Below the pieces are notes generated by a model. It was not told the DNA's origin. It saw only the letters and a program-made list of their open reading frames with translations, and made no database searches. DNA of 64,000 bases, taken from Saprospiraceae bacterium (GTDB taxonomy: Bacteria; Bacteroidota; Bacteroidia; Chitinophagales; Saprospiraceae). This document shows, piece after piece, positions 1-8,744 of the stretch. How positions within the stretch are numbered: the first letter of the stretch is position 1; every line of letters starts with the position of its first letter. The stretch covers positions 1 through 64,000 of the forward strand of contig JAEUUT010000032.1 of the NCBI GenBank assembly GCA_016787415.1, read 5' to 3'. A program made the translations under genes and the position numbers.

Positions 1-656
1 GTGCCTATCCAGATACTGCCGGCGGGGCCTGGTACGACGAACTGCACAATTTTATCCTGCAACACTGATGTGCCTCCCAGAAATCGAAAGGTGTTGTCGG
101 ACAATAACTCATAAACGCCCTGGCCGATTACGGGCAACAAAATTTTCCCGTTGACAGCAGTAGCAAACATGATGGCTTCCGGCGGTTTGAGGGCCGTTAC
201 TTTTTCATAGTCGTATTTATACAGGATAGAAAAAGATTGAAACAGCACACAATCAGGAAGTACGAGGATATGCCAGATTTCTTCCTTGTGAAATTGCTTT
301 GAAAGCCCCTGGTTGCTCAGAGAGGTATATTCCATACGGCCGGAAGCGTTGGTTTTCCAGTAGCCGAATTCTGCAAAACCGCCGCAGAATATCTCTCCGT
401 TTTTACCAACAGCCACCGCCCTGACGGTTTGCTTTTCGGGCATAAAAAACTTCTGCCAGCGGGCGCCGTCAAATTCGAGCATGCTTCCATTATTGCCCGC
501 ATACAGCCATCCTTCCGGCGATTGTACCAGGGACCAGTTCTGATTTTGTGCGTTGTAATCGGATGGCGTGAAATTGCGCACATAAGGTGCTTCCCTCCCG
601 GATGCCGGGAAACAAGCCTGCCAAAGAAAGATCAGTATCAGTCCGGTGCGCCACAT
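1..656 (-). CDS. Two-component-regulator propeller protein, N-terminal part (3' end outside window)
   Basis: The minus-strand frame read from ATG at 656 stays open to the window edge, about 218 codons. It begins with a hydrophobic leader (TGLILIFLWQACF) and then YVRNFTPSDYNAQNQNWSLV, followed by blades with EGWLYAGNNGSMLEFDGARW and GEIFCGGFAEFGYW. This is the usual start of Bacteroidota sensor/regulators with a periplasmic beta-propeller and a triple-tyrosine domain ahead of a membrane segment and an HTH or kinase output. The output domain is not in the window, so LuxR, AraC or kinase type is undecided. Two other minus-strand frames here are also open, but neither gives the propeller pattern. 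Confidence 0.75.
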   Translation of the reverse strand, partial: MWRTGLILIFLWQACFPASGREAPYVRNFTPSDYNAQNQNWSLVQSPEGWLYAGNNGSMLEFDGARWQKFFMPEKQTVRAVAVGKNGEIFCGGFAEFGYWKTNASGRMEYTSLSNQGLSKQFHKEEIWHILVLPDCVLFQSFSILYKYDYEKVTALKPPEAIMFATAVNGKILLPVIGQGVYELLSDNTFRFLGGTSVLQDKIVQFVVPGPAGSIWIG

Positions 657-755
657 TTGGCAAAGGAACAGTGCTTTTTTCCAATTTCCTATGGTGAAAG
701 TTGACGGAATCCGGTAATTTTTAAGTTTTTAGCAAAAATCAATAATACACCTTTA

Positions 756-763
756 TACTTTTG
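756..763 (+). promoter_or_regulatory. -7 promoter element of kup
   Basis: TACTTTTG fits the Bacteroidota sigma-ABfr -7 consensus TAnnTTTG and lies 25 bases before the kup ATG. No convincing -33 TTG is seen at the expected distance. Confidence 0.5.
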
Positions 764-788
764 CCAGCCTCAACACAAATCAACAAAA

Positions 789-2744
789 ATGGGCAACCAC
801 GACCAGCACCGACTTTCCGTAGCAGGCGTATTTATCACTCTCGGCATCATATTCGGCGACATCGGCACTTCGCCGTTGTATGTAATGAAAGCTGTGGTAG
901 GAGAAGGGCAGATTATTGATCGGATCATGGTATTAGGCGGGGTTTCGCTGGTTTTCTGGACCCTTACCATTCAAACGACCCTCAAGTATGTGTGGCTGGT
1001 GCTTCGGGCCGATAATAAAGGGGAAGGTGGTATTTTTTCGCTGTACTCTCTGGTGAAGCGCCGGCAGCGCTGGCTGATGTTTCCTGCGTTACTGGGCGGC
1101 GCTGCCGTATTGGCCGAAGGCATGATTACACCGCCTATCACTGTTTCTTCTGCGATTGAAGGCCTGGCTATTCGATACCCGGGTATTCCCACTATCCCTA
1201 TCACGATAAGTATTATTTGTTTGCTTTTTTTTATTCAGCGTTTCGGTACGGCTGCCGTTGGAAAAGGATTTGGGCCGGTGATGTTTCTGTGGTTTACCAT
1301 GCTGGGCGTGCTGGGTATTAGTCAGGCGATCTATGAACCCGATGTGTTTCATGCCATCGACCCGCGAATGGGCATTGCCCTGTTGCGCAACAGCCCAAGC
1401 ATGCTGGTGGTGCTGGGCGCTGTTTTTCTGTGTACTACCGGGGCAGAAGCATTGTATGCCGACTTAGGGCATTGCGGCAGAGAAAACATCCGGGTGAGTT
1501 GGATATATGTGAAAATTTGCCTGTTGCTCAATTATTTTGGGCAGGCGGCCTGGTTGCTGCACCACAGCGGAAAGCCGCTGGATGAAAATCCATTCTTTGG
1601 CATTATGCCCGACTGGTTTTTATGGCCAGGAATTATCATCGCTACCTTTGCTGCCATTATTGCCAGTCAGTCTATGATTTCCGGGTCGTTCACGCTGGCA
1701 TCCGAAGCCATTCGCCTGGGTTTTCTGCCCAAAATGACGGTGCGTTTTCCTACCAACCTGAAAGGACAAATTTATATTCCATCCGTCAATACCTTTTTAT
1801 GGCTGGGTTGTGTTGCCGTGGTACTTTATTTCGAGCACAGTTCGAAAATGGAAGCCGCATACGGACTTTCTGTGGTGGTTACGATGTTGTGCAGCACCAT
1901 TTTGTTGTCCAACTGGATGGTGATTCATCGTTACAAATCTTCGCTCATCTGGCTGTTCCTGATTTTTTACATCCTGTGGGAAGGTAGTTTTTTCATAGCC
2001 AACACACTGAAATTTTCGGAGGGCGGTTACGTCACAGTTATCATGGGCGCCCTGCTTTTCGGCATGATGCTGCTGTGGATTACTGCACGGCGTATTCGCT
2101 TGAGATACAACGATGAAGTAAAGATCAAGGACTACCTGGATCAACTGATTTCGTTGAGCAACGACAACGATATTCCGAAATACGCCACGAATCTTGTATT
2201 TATGAGTGGCGCCAAAAACCCAAAAAAGGTAGAGGAAAAAGTGCTGTACTCTATCCTACAAACACAACCCAAACGTGCCGACGTGTACTGGTTTGTGCAT
2301 ATCGAAACAACCGACGAGCCTTATACTATGGAATATGAGGTGAATACTCTGGTGCCCGACGATGTGTATAAGGTCACGTTCAGGCTTGGGTTCCGCGTAC
2401 AGCAACGCATGAATGTTTTCATGCACCGCGTAGTGCAGGAACTTGTTGAGAATGAAGAACTTACAATTTATTCTCGATACCATTCCTCTGGCAGCAAGTA
2501 TCCTACCGGCGATTTCCGTTTTGTCATTATCCAGGAATTCCTGAGCAATGAAAACGAACTTCCGTGGAAAGATCAACTTATTTTGAGCATTTACCTGACC
2601 ATGAAGGGCTGGGTATCTTCGCCGAAAAACTGGTTTGGCCTGGACTCCGATTCTGTAGAGGAAGAACAGGCGCCGCTGGTGCTGCAACCTGTGAAGGACG
2701 TAAACCTGCGCCGGGTGATTCGAAACAGCGGTCGGAACACATGA
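789..2744 (+). CDS. kup: KUP/HAK/KT family potassium uptake protein
   Basis: 651 residues, the usual Kup length (about 620-650). It is an inner-membrane K+/H+ symporter. The family signature is at the N-terminus (GIIFGDIGTSPLY, about residues 20-32). About twelve membrane segments fill residues 15-440, including the conserved GGIFSLY stretch (about 79-85) and the loop with LYADLGHCGRENI. The last 200 residues form the hydrophilic cytoplasmic domain, where SRYHSSGSKYPTGDFRFVII is seen. It stands alone between an opposite-strand regulator and the cold-shock gene, with its own -7 element 25 bases upstream. No truncation or frameshift is visible. The identification rests on strong family features. 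Confidence 0.96.
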   Translation: MGNHDQHRLSVAGVFITLGIIFGDIGTSPLYVMKAVVGEGQIIDRIMVLGGVSLVFWTLTIQTTLKYVWLVLRADNKGEGGIFSLYSLVKRRQRWLMFPALLGGAAVLAEGMITPPITVSSAIEGLAIRYPGIPTIPITISIICLLFFIQRFGTAAVGKGFGPVMFLWFTMLGVLGISQAIYEPDVFHAIDPRMGIALLRNSPSMLVVLGAVFLCTTGAEALYADLGHCGRENIRVSWIYVKICLLLNYFGQAAWLLHHSGKPLDENPFFGIMPDWFLWPGIIIATFAAIIASQSMISGSFTLASEAIRLGFLPKMTVRFPTNLKGQIYIPSVNTFLWLGCVAVVLYFEHSSKMEAAYGLSVVVTMLCSTILLSNWMVIHRYKSSLIWLFLIFYILWEGSFFIANTLKFSEGGYVTVIMGALLFGMMLLWITARRIRLRYNDEVKIKDYLDQLISLSNDNDIPKYATNLVFMSGAKNPKKVEEKVLYSILQTQPKRADVYWFVHIETTDEPYTMEYEVNTLVPDDVYKVTFRLGFRVQQRMNVFMHRVVQELVENEELTIYSRYHSSGSKYPTGDFRFVIIQEFLSNENELPWKDQLILSIYLTMKGWVSSPKNWFGLDSDSVEEEQAPLVLQPVKDVNLRRVIRNSGRNT

Positions 2745-2760
2745 ACTCATTGTGGCAGGC

Positions 2761-2791
2761 TTGCCTCACATGAGCCGATTTCCTAATTTTG
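2761..2791 (+). promoter_or_regulatory. Promoter of the cold-shock gene
   Basis: TTG at 2761-2763, a 20-base spacer and TAATTTTG at 2784-2791 fit the Bacteroidota -33/-7 pattern. The predicted leader is about 75 nt, longer than most leaders here. Confidence 0.6.
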
Positions 2792-2874
2792 CAGCGTATT
2801 TACTCACAGCAGTCGTCGCGTCCCTGTTGCGAGACAATACTTGCCTCATCTTTCATTTTTTTAAATTATTATCA

Positions 2875-3066
2875 ATGTATAAGGGAACCGTCAAGTTTTA
2901 CAACGAAGCCAAAGGTTACGGGTTTATCGTTGAAGAGGGTACCGGACAGGAGATTTTTGTACACGTTACCGGGTTAGTCGACAAAATTAGAAATGGCGAT
3001 GAAGTCGTTTTCGAAACCAAAAAAAGCAAAAAAGGAATGACCGCTGTAAGTGTTAAAGTTGCTTAG
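2875..3066 (+). CDS. Cold-shock domain protein (CspA family)
   Basis: 63 residues forming one cold-shock OB-fold that binds single-stranded RNA or DNA as an RNA chaperone. The RNP-1-like motif is KGYGFI (residues 13-18) and the RNP-2-like motif is IFVHV. The start is placed at the ATG of MYKGTVKFYNEAKGYGFI. The frame is open 41 codons further upstream, but that extension has no homologous character and contains the promoter. An intrinsic terminator follows 25 bases after the stop. The AT-rich leader of about 75 nt recalls the long regulatory leaders of cold-inducible csp genes, but whether this copy is cold-induced cannot be told. Confidence 0.94.
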   Translation: MYKGTVKFYNEAKGYGFIVEEGTGQEIFVHVTGLVDKIRNGDEVVFETKKSKKGMTAVSVKVA

Positions 3067-3089
3067 AGCGAAGCCTTCACCAACACTTG

Positions 3090-3130
3090 TTAGCCACAAA
3101 GGACATGTATTCTTTGTGGCTAATTTTTTT
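3090..3130 (+). terminator. Intrinsic terminator after the cold-shock gene
   Basis: TTAGCCACAAAG (3090-3101) pairs with CTTTGTGGCTAA (3112-3123), a 12-bp stem with a 10-base loop, followed by a T-run. Confidence 0.85.
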
Positions 3131-3144
3131 CGATGGAGTCAGGC

Positions 3145-3528
3145 TCAAATTTTAAAGGTAAAAGTATAGTTGGCCCAGAAATTCCAGAGCATCACTACGC
3201 CTGTTGCAAACAATTTGGAGGGGTAAAAACGAACATTCTGCCGCTCGGTGAGCCAATAAATGATACCATTGTTGAGCAAAAGGCCTATCAGGGCAATGAT
3301 GGCAAATTTCCCAAATTGCATGGCCACATTGGGGTCGTGGCTGTGAAACGTCCACACTCGGTTCAGCAAATAATTGCTTACCACAGCACAGGCAAAACCC
3401 GTACTGTTGGCGACGTATTTGTTCAGGCGGGCGCGCTCTTTCAGCAGCCAGGTGATACCAAAGTCAACAATGACGCCCGAGGCGCCTACTACTCCGAATT
3501 TGAACAGTTTGACCAACAATTCCTGCAT
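3145..3528 (-). CDS. GtrA-like family membrane protein
   Basis: 127 residues with four predicted membrane helices, the size and shape of GtrA/DPMS-type proteins. These are thought to move polyprenyl-linked sugars across the inner membrane or help cell-wall glycosylation. Visible family features are the opening KLFKFGVVGASGVIVDFGIT, the central NYLLNRVWTF and the C-terminal NFWANYTFTF. TACCTTTG at 3573-3580 (minus strand) is a plausible promoter, so it may be transcribed separately from the cyclase upstream. The substrate cannot be inferred from its neighbours. Confidence 0.9.
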   Translation of the reverse strand: MQELLVKLFKFGVVGASGVIVDFGITWLLKERARLNKYVANSTGFACAVVSNYLLNRVWTFHSHDPNVAMQFGKFAIIALIGLLLNNGIIYWLTERQNVRFYPSKLFATGVVMLWNFWANYTFTFKI

Positions 3529-3572
3529 ATCGCACTTTGCTGTTTTGCTTAATGCTTCCTGAGAAGCCGCTG

Positions 3573-3580
3573 CAAAGGTA
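3573..3580 (-). promoter_or_regulatory. -7 element of the gtrA-like gene
   Basis: Minus-strand TACCTTTG matches TAnnTTTG, between the cyclase stop and the gtrA-like start. No good -33 element is seen. Confidence 0.4.
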
Positions 3581-3582
3581 TT

Positions 3583-5688
3583 TTACTTTTCCAATTTCAT
3601 TCCGTCTACGAAATACATTGCGATCTCGCCTTTGTTTTTGGCGGCCAAATGCCCCCTGTAAGTACAGTGAAAACGGTCTTTGATGTGCAGGTAGGTTGTT
3701 TCCGACACATTGATTCGGCCTATTTCACCACCTTGTTCGAGCCTTGCCGCCACATTGACCGTATCGCCCCAGATGTCGTAGGCAAATTTGTGGCTTCCCA
3801 CCACTCCAGCCACTACCGGGCCGGTGTGGACACCTATGCGCATTTCAAAAAGTGCCTGTTGGCTGGCCGCTTTGCGTTGCATCAGCAGACGGAGTTCTTC
3901 CAGCATTTCCATGGCAGCACTCACCGTATCGAACGCGTGCGTGGCGTTTTCGACGGGCAGCCCGCCGGCACACATGTAGGAGTCGCCGATGGTTTTTATT
4001 TTTTCTAGCCCATGCCGTGAAATAATATCGTCGAACAGGCGGAAACACTCATCCAGTGCAGCAATGAGCGCTTCGGGCGACATACTTTCTGCGATGGTGG
4101 TAAAACTTTTGAAATCGGTAAACATTACCGTAACCGATTCATAACGAACAGGTTGCACCTTGTTGTGCAACTTAAGTTCGAGTGCGGTACGTTCCGGCAG
4201 GATGTTCGTTAGCAGGTTGTCGGCGCGTTCGCGTTCCAGTTGAATCGCCCGGTTTTTGGCTGCCAGTTCGCTGTTGGCACGTGCGCGTATGCGGTTTCGA
4301 TTGTAGAGCAGCCCGGCTACCAGAAGTAATAAAATTGCCCCGCCCAGCAGGGCCCACTGGCGGGTTTGGGCAGAGACCAGTTCGGCATCGCGCACCCGGA
4401 TTTCCCGTTTTTGTTCTTCTATTTCCTCCTGCTTTTTCTGGTCGGCAAATACCGCCTCCTTGCGCACAAAGTCGGTACCTATTTTTTCGTTGAGACGCAC
4501 GTAGCGGAGGCTGTCGTATTGTACCCGCCAATGGTACGCCTGCGCAAAATTGCCCATACGGGCATACACTTCTGCAAAATCCTTGTAGGCACCTTGCACG
4601 TATTTTTCATCGCCTGTTTCCAGGGCGATGTTGTAGTATTTCTGCACGTATTCAAGTGCAAGCGATTGTCGGCCTGCTCGATAGTGTACGTCGCCGATGG
4701 TGTTGTACACTTCCATCAAGGCCTGATAATCGTCGAGTTCGCGGCATATTTTTTCGGCCTGCTGGAGGTATTGAAGCGCACGGTTGTAATTGCCTATGTG
4801 TTTGTATGCATCGCCCATATTGGTGTACACATTGGCTTGTCCGGGCAGGTCATCGAGGTCTTTCCACAATTGCAGTGCACGTTGGTAGTAGGTGAGCGCT
4901 ACCCGCGAAGAGTCTACCTCGTCGAGCGCGTTGGCGTAGTCGGTCAGCGCTTCGGCCAGGCGGGCGGGGTCGTCGAGGCGTTCGCGCATGTGGAGTGCGC
5001 GGGTGTACCATTTGAGGGCATCGGAATAGCGATCCAGTTCGAGTTGCAGGTGGCCGAGTTGGGTGTACACTTTGGCCATTCCATCGCGGTCGTTGCGGGC
5101 TTCGAGTATCAGGCGAGCATCGAGCAAGTGGCTTTGGGACTCCGGATAAAGCCCCATTTCCTGGTATGCCGCAGCGAGATTGAACAGTGCACGGGCAATT
5201 TTCACGGTATCGTGCAATTGTTCCTGTATCCGCAGGTTTTCGCGGTGAAACACGAGCGCCGTATCAAAATGGCCTGTCATTTCATTGATAACACCTAGGT
5301 TATTGAGCGAAGAACCGAGGTCTTTCAGGTCGTTGAGTTGGCGCCGAATGGCGAGCGCTTTTTTATAGTTTGTTTCTGCTTGCGCCAGATTTCCCCTGAT
5401 TTCCTCCACTACACCGAAGCCGTTCCAGGCAGCGGCTTCACCTTTGGGGTAATTCAGCGACTTTGCCAGTGCAATCGCCTGTTCAAGGAGCGCGGCGGAT
5501 TCGTCGGTATGGCGTTCGTTGATTTCCCAGGCCAGTTCCGTCAGGGTGTTGACCCGTTGGGTATCCTGTTTCATACCTTTTAATACCTGTCGCAGAGAGT
5601 CGGCCCTATCGGCTTGTGCCCATGCCGCCACCCACAACCCCAGGAGGATTGTTAGCAAGGATGCCCGAATATATGCTCTTTTTTTCAT
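3583..5688 (-). CDS. TPR-repeat receptor-type adenylate cyclase (class III)
   Basis: 701 residues from the ATG before MKKRAYIRASLLTILLGLW. An upstream ATG at 5751 is rejected because it would bury this signal peptide. Layout: signal peptide, about ten TPR repeats (residues 30-400), one membrane helix (WALLGGAILLLLVAGLLY, about 445-465), a coiled linker and a class III cyclase domain (from about 519). Both metal aspartates are present (FTDF and IGDSY). The purine-selecting residues are of adenylate type: Lys in EKIKTIGD and Asp in YDIWGDTVNVAAR, where guanylate cyclases have Glu and Cys. It probably turns a periplasmic protein interaction or ligand into cytoplasmic cAMP. Confidence 0.93.
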   Translation of the reverse strand: MKKRAYIRASLLTILLGLWVAAWAQADRADSLRQVLKGMKQDTQRVNTLTELAWEINERHTDESAALLEQAIALAKSLNYPKGEAAAWNGFGVVEEIRGNLAQAETNYKKALAIRRQLNDLKDLGSSLNNLGVINEMTGHFDTALVFHRENLRIQEQLHDTVKIARALFNLAAAYQEMGLYPESQSHLLDARLILEARNDRDGMAKVYTQLGHLQLELDRYSDALKWYTRALHMRERLDDPARLAEALTDYANALDEVDSSRVALTYYQRALQLWKDLDDLPGQANVYTNMGDAYKHIGNYNRALQYLQQAEKICRELDDYQALMEVYNTIGDVHYRAGRQSLALEYVQKYYNIALETGDEKYVQGAYKDFAEVYARMGNFAQAYHWRVQYDSLRYVRLNEKIGTDFVRKEAVFADQKKQEEIEEQKREIRVRDAELVSAQTRQWALLGGAILLLLVAGLLYNRNRIRARANSELAAKNRAIQLERERADNLLTNILPERTALELKLHNKVQPVRYESVTVMFTDFKSFTTIAESMSPEALIAALDECFRLFDDIISRHGLEKIKTIGDSYMCAGGLPVENATHAFDTVSAAMEMLEELRLLMQRKAASQQALFEMRIGVHTGPVVAGVVGSHKFAYDIWGDTVNVAARLEQGGEIGRINVSETTYLHIKDRFHCTYRGHLAAKNKGEIAMYFVDGMKLEK

Positions 5689-5772
5689 GTGCGCCGGGGC
5701 AAAACTGTGAAAAATATAGCAAAGTGGGCGTACTTTTTCCCGTGTACGCACGCTCTACACTCGCCGTTATTT

Positions 5773-5780
5773 TACATTTG
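5773..5780 (+). promoter_or_regulatory. -7 element of the small lipoprotein gene
   Basis: TACATTTG fits TAnnTTTG, 41 bases before the ATG at 5822. The -33 element is unclear. Confidence 0.4.
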
Positions 5781-5821
5781 CTGCGCAAACTCATTTTTTT
5801 GATCTCAACCATTCCGCTCCG

Positions 5822-6262
5822 ATGAAAATGCAAAACACTCTAATCGCCTTGTTTGTAACAATATTGATAGCCGGCACGGCTTGCAAACACACCCGCTACA
5901 CCCCTTCCAACCTGCCCGAAGAGCGACTTCAATGGGGCACCGGCGGCGGTTTTGTGGGAAAGGAATCGTTTTACATCCTGCTTGAAAACGGGCAGGTATT
6001 TCAGCACGAAGCCACCTGGGGCGACAGCATTGCAGAGATAGAAACGGTGAAGCGTAAAATTGCCAAATCCCTGTTCAAAACAGCAGAACAAGCCGGTCTC
6101 AATACCCTCGATTTCAACCACCCGGCCAATATGTATTCGTTTATTTCCCTTTCCAAAGGCAAACGAATCGTTTGGGGAGATAAAAAATTTCCCGTAGCCG
6201 CCCCTGTAGACCAATTGTACAAAGACCTGAACAAACTTGTAAACAAGGATAAAACCATGTAA
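5822..6262 (+). CDS. Small lipoprotein of unknown function
   Basis: 146 residues. The N-terminus is a lipoprotein signal (hydrophobic ALFVTILIAGTAC with Cys at about residue 21). The rest is soluble, with a glycine-rich start (GTGGGFVGKESFYILLENG) and a basic C-terminus. I do not recognise the family. Similar small lipoproteins are common in this phylum. The gene is divergent from the cyclase and its stop lies only a few bases before palindrome R1. A second in-frame ATG at codon 3 is equally possible as the start. Confidence 0.75.
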   Translation: MKMQNTLIALFVTILIAGTACKHTRYTPSNLPEERLQWGTGGGFVGKESFYILLENGQVFQHEATWGDSIAEIETVKRKIAKSLFKTAEQAGLNTLDFNHPANMYSFISLSKGKRIVWGDKKFPVAAPVDQLYKDLNKLVNKDKTM

Positions 6263-6265
6263 TCA

Positions 6266-6400
6266 TAGTCCCGAGTCGTGAGTCCTGAGTCCTGAGTCTG
6301 TAGAGTACGCCTTGTTACCCCTGGTTTTACTACGTATCAAAGCCAAGAATTATATGGTGTACTCTACAGACTCAGGACTTAGGACTCAGGACTACGGACT
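6266..6400. repeat. Palindromic element R1 with heptamer-built arms
   Basis: An imperfect 45-bp inverted repeat (about 6266-6311 and 6356-6400). The outer arm is built of AGTCCTG-type heptamers. The inner arm is GTAGAGTAC followed by GCC or ACC. The 44-base interior contains GGTTTTACTACGTATCAAAG and is nearly the same as in R2. It could act as a transcript end, but no T-run follows. Confidence 0.85.
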
Positions 6401-6415
6401 AACAAATATCTTTTT

Positions 6416-8494
6416 ATGAACGTTCACTTTTCGCTGCGCGCCCTGACTTGCTGCGCAGCCCTTTCCATCTTCCTGTTTTCATGTGGGCAAAAACAGGAAG
6501 CAGCCACCACACAAGCCCCGGCAGCAGATACTGAAAAGGTTGTGCTGGATACCTTTGCCGACCTCCAGATTCTGCAATACGAACTGCCAGGTTGGGACAA
6601 ACTTGACCTGCGCCAGAAAACGTTTATTTACTACCTGTCAGAAGCCTCTTTGGCCGGTCGCGACATCATTTACGACCAGCACTGCAAAATGAACCTGACG
6701 GTGCGCAAATCGCTGGAAGCCATTTTCAATACCTACAAGGGCGATCGCACTTCGCCACAATGGAAAGCCTTCGAAACCTATGCCAAACGCGTATGGTTCA
6801 GCAACGGCATCCACCACCACTACAACGAAACCAAAATTCTGCCAGAGTTTCCGCAGCCCTATTTCAGTTCGCTGGTGCAACAATCAGATGCCAAAGCCTT
6901 CCCGCTTGCGCAGGGTGAAGACATGAATGCTTTCATGCTGAAATTGCTGCCCGTGATGTTCGACCCGACGGTTTTCCCAAAACGCACCAGCAAGGATGCC
7001 TCGGGAGACATTATCAAAGGTTCTTCGGTGAATTTTTATGAAAATGTGACAGCCGATCAGGTCGATGCTTTCTACAAGCCCATGAAACAGGCTGCCGGTG
7101 CAAACGCCCCTTCCTTCGGTCTCAACAGCAAACTGGTCAATGAAAACGGCACGCTCAAGGAGTATGTATGGCGGGCCGGAGCGGGTAATATGTATGGCGC
7201 TGCTATCGATAAAATTGTCGAAAACCTGCAAAAAGCACAGCCTTTTGCCGAAAATGACCAGCAGAAAAAAGCCATCGGCCTCCTGATCGAGTATTTTAAG
7301 AGTGGCGACCTGAAAAAATTCGATGAATACAACCTGGCCTGGATAAAAGACACAGAAAGCAAAATCGACTTCATCAACGGTTTTATCGAAGTGTACCACG
7401 ATCCGAAAGGATACAAAGCCGATTTTGAAGCCGTCGTGCAGTATAACGACCCTGAAGCCACTGAAAAAATGGCTATCGTGAGCAAAAACGCTCAGTATTT
7501 TGAAGACAACAGTACGATTCCCGCCGCTTACAAAAAAGAAAGCGTACAGGGGGTTTCCTATCGTGTGATCAATGTGGCCATGGAAGGTGGCGACTGCGCA
7601 CCCAGTACACCCATCGGCATCAACCTGCCCAATGCAGACTGGATACGCGAATTGGGCTCCAAATCTGTGAGCCTCAACAATATCGAAAATGCTTACGGTA
7701 AAGCCGGGGGCGCACTGGCTACTGCTGAATTTGCCAACGATGCCGAGGAAATTGAAAATGCCAAAAAATACGCCGAAGCCTGTGGCAAAATGCACACCGC
7801 CCTGCATGAGGTGATCGGGCATGCCAGCGGCAAACTGAAAAAAGGCGTGTCGGAACCCAATGTCACCCTCAAACACTACGCCAGCACACTGGAAGAGGCT
7901 CGCGCCGACCTGGTGGCCTTGTACTTCATGCCCGACCCAAAACTCGTGGAATGGGGCCTCCTGCCCGACGCCAATGCTTTCAAGGCCGAATACGACAATT
8001 ACATTCGCAACGGCCTGCTCATGCAATTGCGCCGCCTGCAACCCGGCCACGACATCGAGGAAGACCATATGCGCAACCGCCAACTAGTGGCCGCCTGGGC
8101 TTTTGAAAAAGGCAAAGCCGACAACGTCATCGCCAAAGAAATACGCAACGGCAAGATTTACTACGACATTCGTGATTATGCCAAACTGCGCACCCTCTTC
8201 GGGCAATTACTCTCCGAAATTCAGCGCATTAAGTCTGAAGGCGACTTCAGCGCCGCCAGCGCGCTCGTTGAAACCTATGGGGTGAAAACCGACGCCGAAA
8301 CCGGCAAACAGGTGAAAGCGCGCTACGCCAGCCTGCCCACCAAAGCCTATTCCGGATTCGTTCAGCCCAAACTCGTTGCCGTAAAAGACGCCAGTGGTAA
8401 TATCACTGACATCAAGGTGGAACGCGAACTGGATTTTGTGCAGCAAATGCTGCGATATGGGAAGGAGTACGGATTTTTACCCACAAATAATTAA
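6416..8494 (+). CDS. Dipeptidyl peptidase III (M49 family zinc peptidase), lipoprotein
   Basis: 692 residues, close to the 670-700 of Bacteroidota DPP III. It removes dipeptides from the N-terminus of short peptides. The zinc motif HEVIGH (residues 464-469) and the second motif EEARAD (about 493-498) match the M49 signatures HEXXGH and EEXR(K)AE(D). A lipoprotein signal (LSIFLFSCGQ) suggests an envelope location rather than the cytosol. The gene is bracketed by palindromes R1 and R2. The reading frame is intact. Peptide substrates cannot be told. Confidence 0.93.
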   Translation: MNVHFSLRALTCCAALSIFLFSCGQKQEAATTQAPAADTEKVVLDTFADLQILQYELPGWDKLDLRQKTFIYYLSEASLAGRDIIYDQHCKMNLTVRKSLEAIFNTYKGDRTSPQWKAFETYAKRVWFSNGIHHHYNETKILPEFPQPYFSSLVQQSDAKAFPLAQGEDMNAFMLKLLPVMFDPTVFPKRTSKDASGDIIKGSSVNFYENVTADQVDAFYKPMKQAAGANAPSFGLNSKLVNENGTLKEYVWRAGAGNMYGAAIDKIVENLQKAQPFAENDQQKKAIGLLIEYFKSGDLKKFDEYNLAWIKDTESKIDFINGFIEVYHDPKGYKADFEAVVQYNDPEATEKMAIVSKNAQYFEDNSTIPAAYKKESVQGVSYRVINVAMEGGDCAPSTPIGINLPNADWIRELGSKSVSLNNIENAYGKAGGALATAEFANDAEEIENAKKYAEACGKMHTALHEVIGHASGKLKKGVSEPNVTLKHYASTLEEARADLVALYFMPDPKLVEWGLLPDANAFKAEYDNYIRNGLLMQLRRLQPGHDIEEDHMRNRQLVAAWAFEKGKADNVIAKEIRNGKIYYDIRDYAKLRTLFGQLLSEIQRIKSEGDFSAASALVETYGVKTDAETGKQVKARYASLPTKAYSGFVQPKLVAVKDASGNITDIKVERELDFVQQMLRYGKEYGFLPTNN

Positions 8495-8628
8495 AGTCCT
8501 GAGTCGTAAGTCCTGAGTCCTGAGTCTGTAGCGTACACCTTATTACACCTGGTTTTACTACGTATCAAAGCCAAGAAATACAAGGTGTACGCTACAGACT
8601 CAGGACTCAGGACTTACGACTCAGGACT
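8495..8628. repeat. Palindromic element R2, perfect 47-bp inverted repeat
   Basis: 8495-8541 and 8582-8628 are exact reverse complements around a 40-base interior. The arms are heptamers ending in GTAGCGTACACCTT. The interior matches that of R1 apart from a few bases. It begins directly after the stop of the M49 gene. Confidence 0.95.
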
Positions 8629-8744
8629 CCAACTTTACATTGGGTTAATACAGACTTAAACCAAACTTAACCCTTTCTTTTTCAGTGCAGGGATGCGCCC
8701 GGCCGACCTTTGCGGCGCAACATTTTCATAAAAAATATCCTGCA

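Noticed and set aside
4366-5298. 310-codon plus-strand frame opposite the cyclase
   Set aside because: It is a shadow of the TPR region; the cyclase frame carries all domain motifs.
6884-8083. 399-codon minus-strand frame opposite the M49 peptidase
   Set aside because: Shadow frame; the plus strand has signal, HEVIGH and EEARAD motifs.
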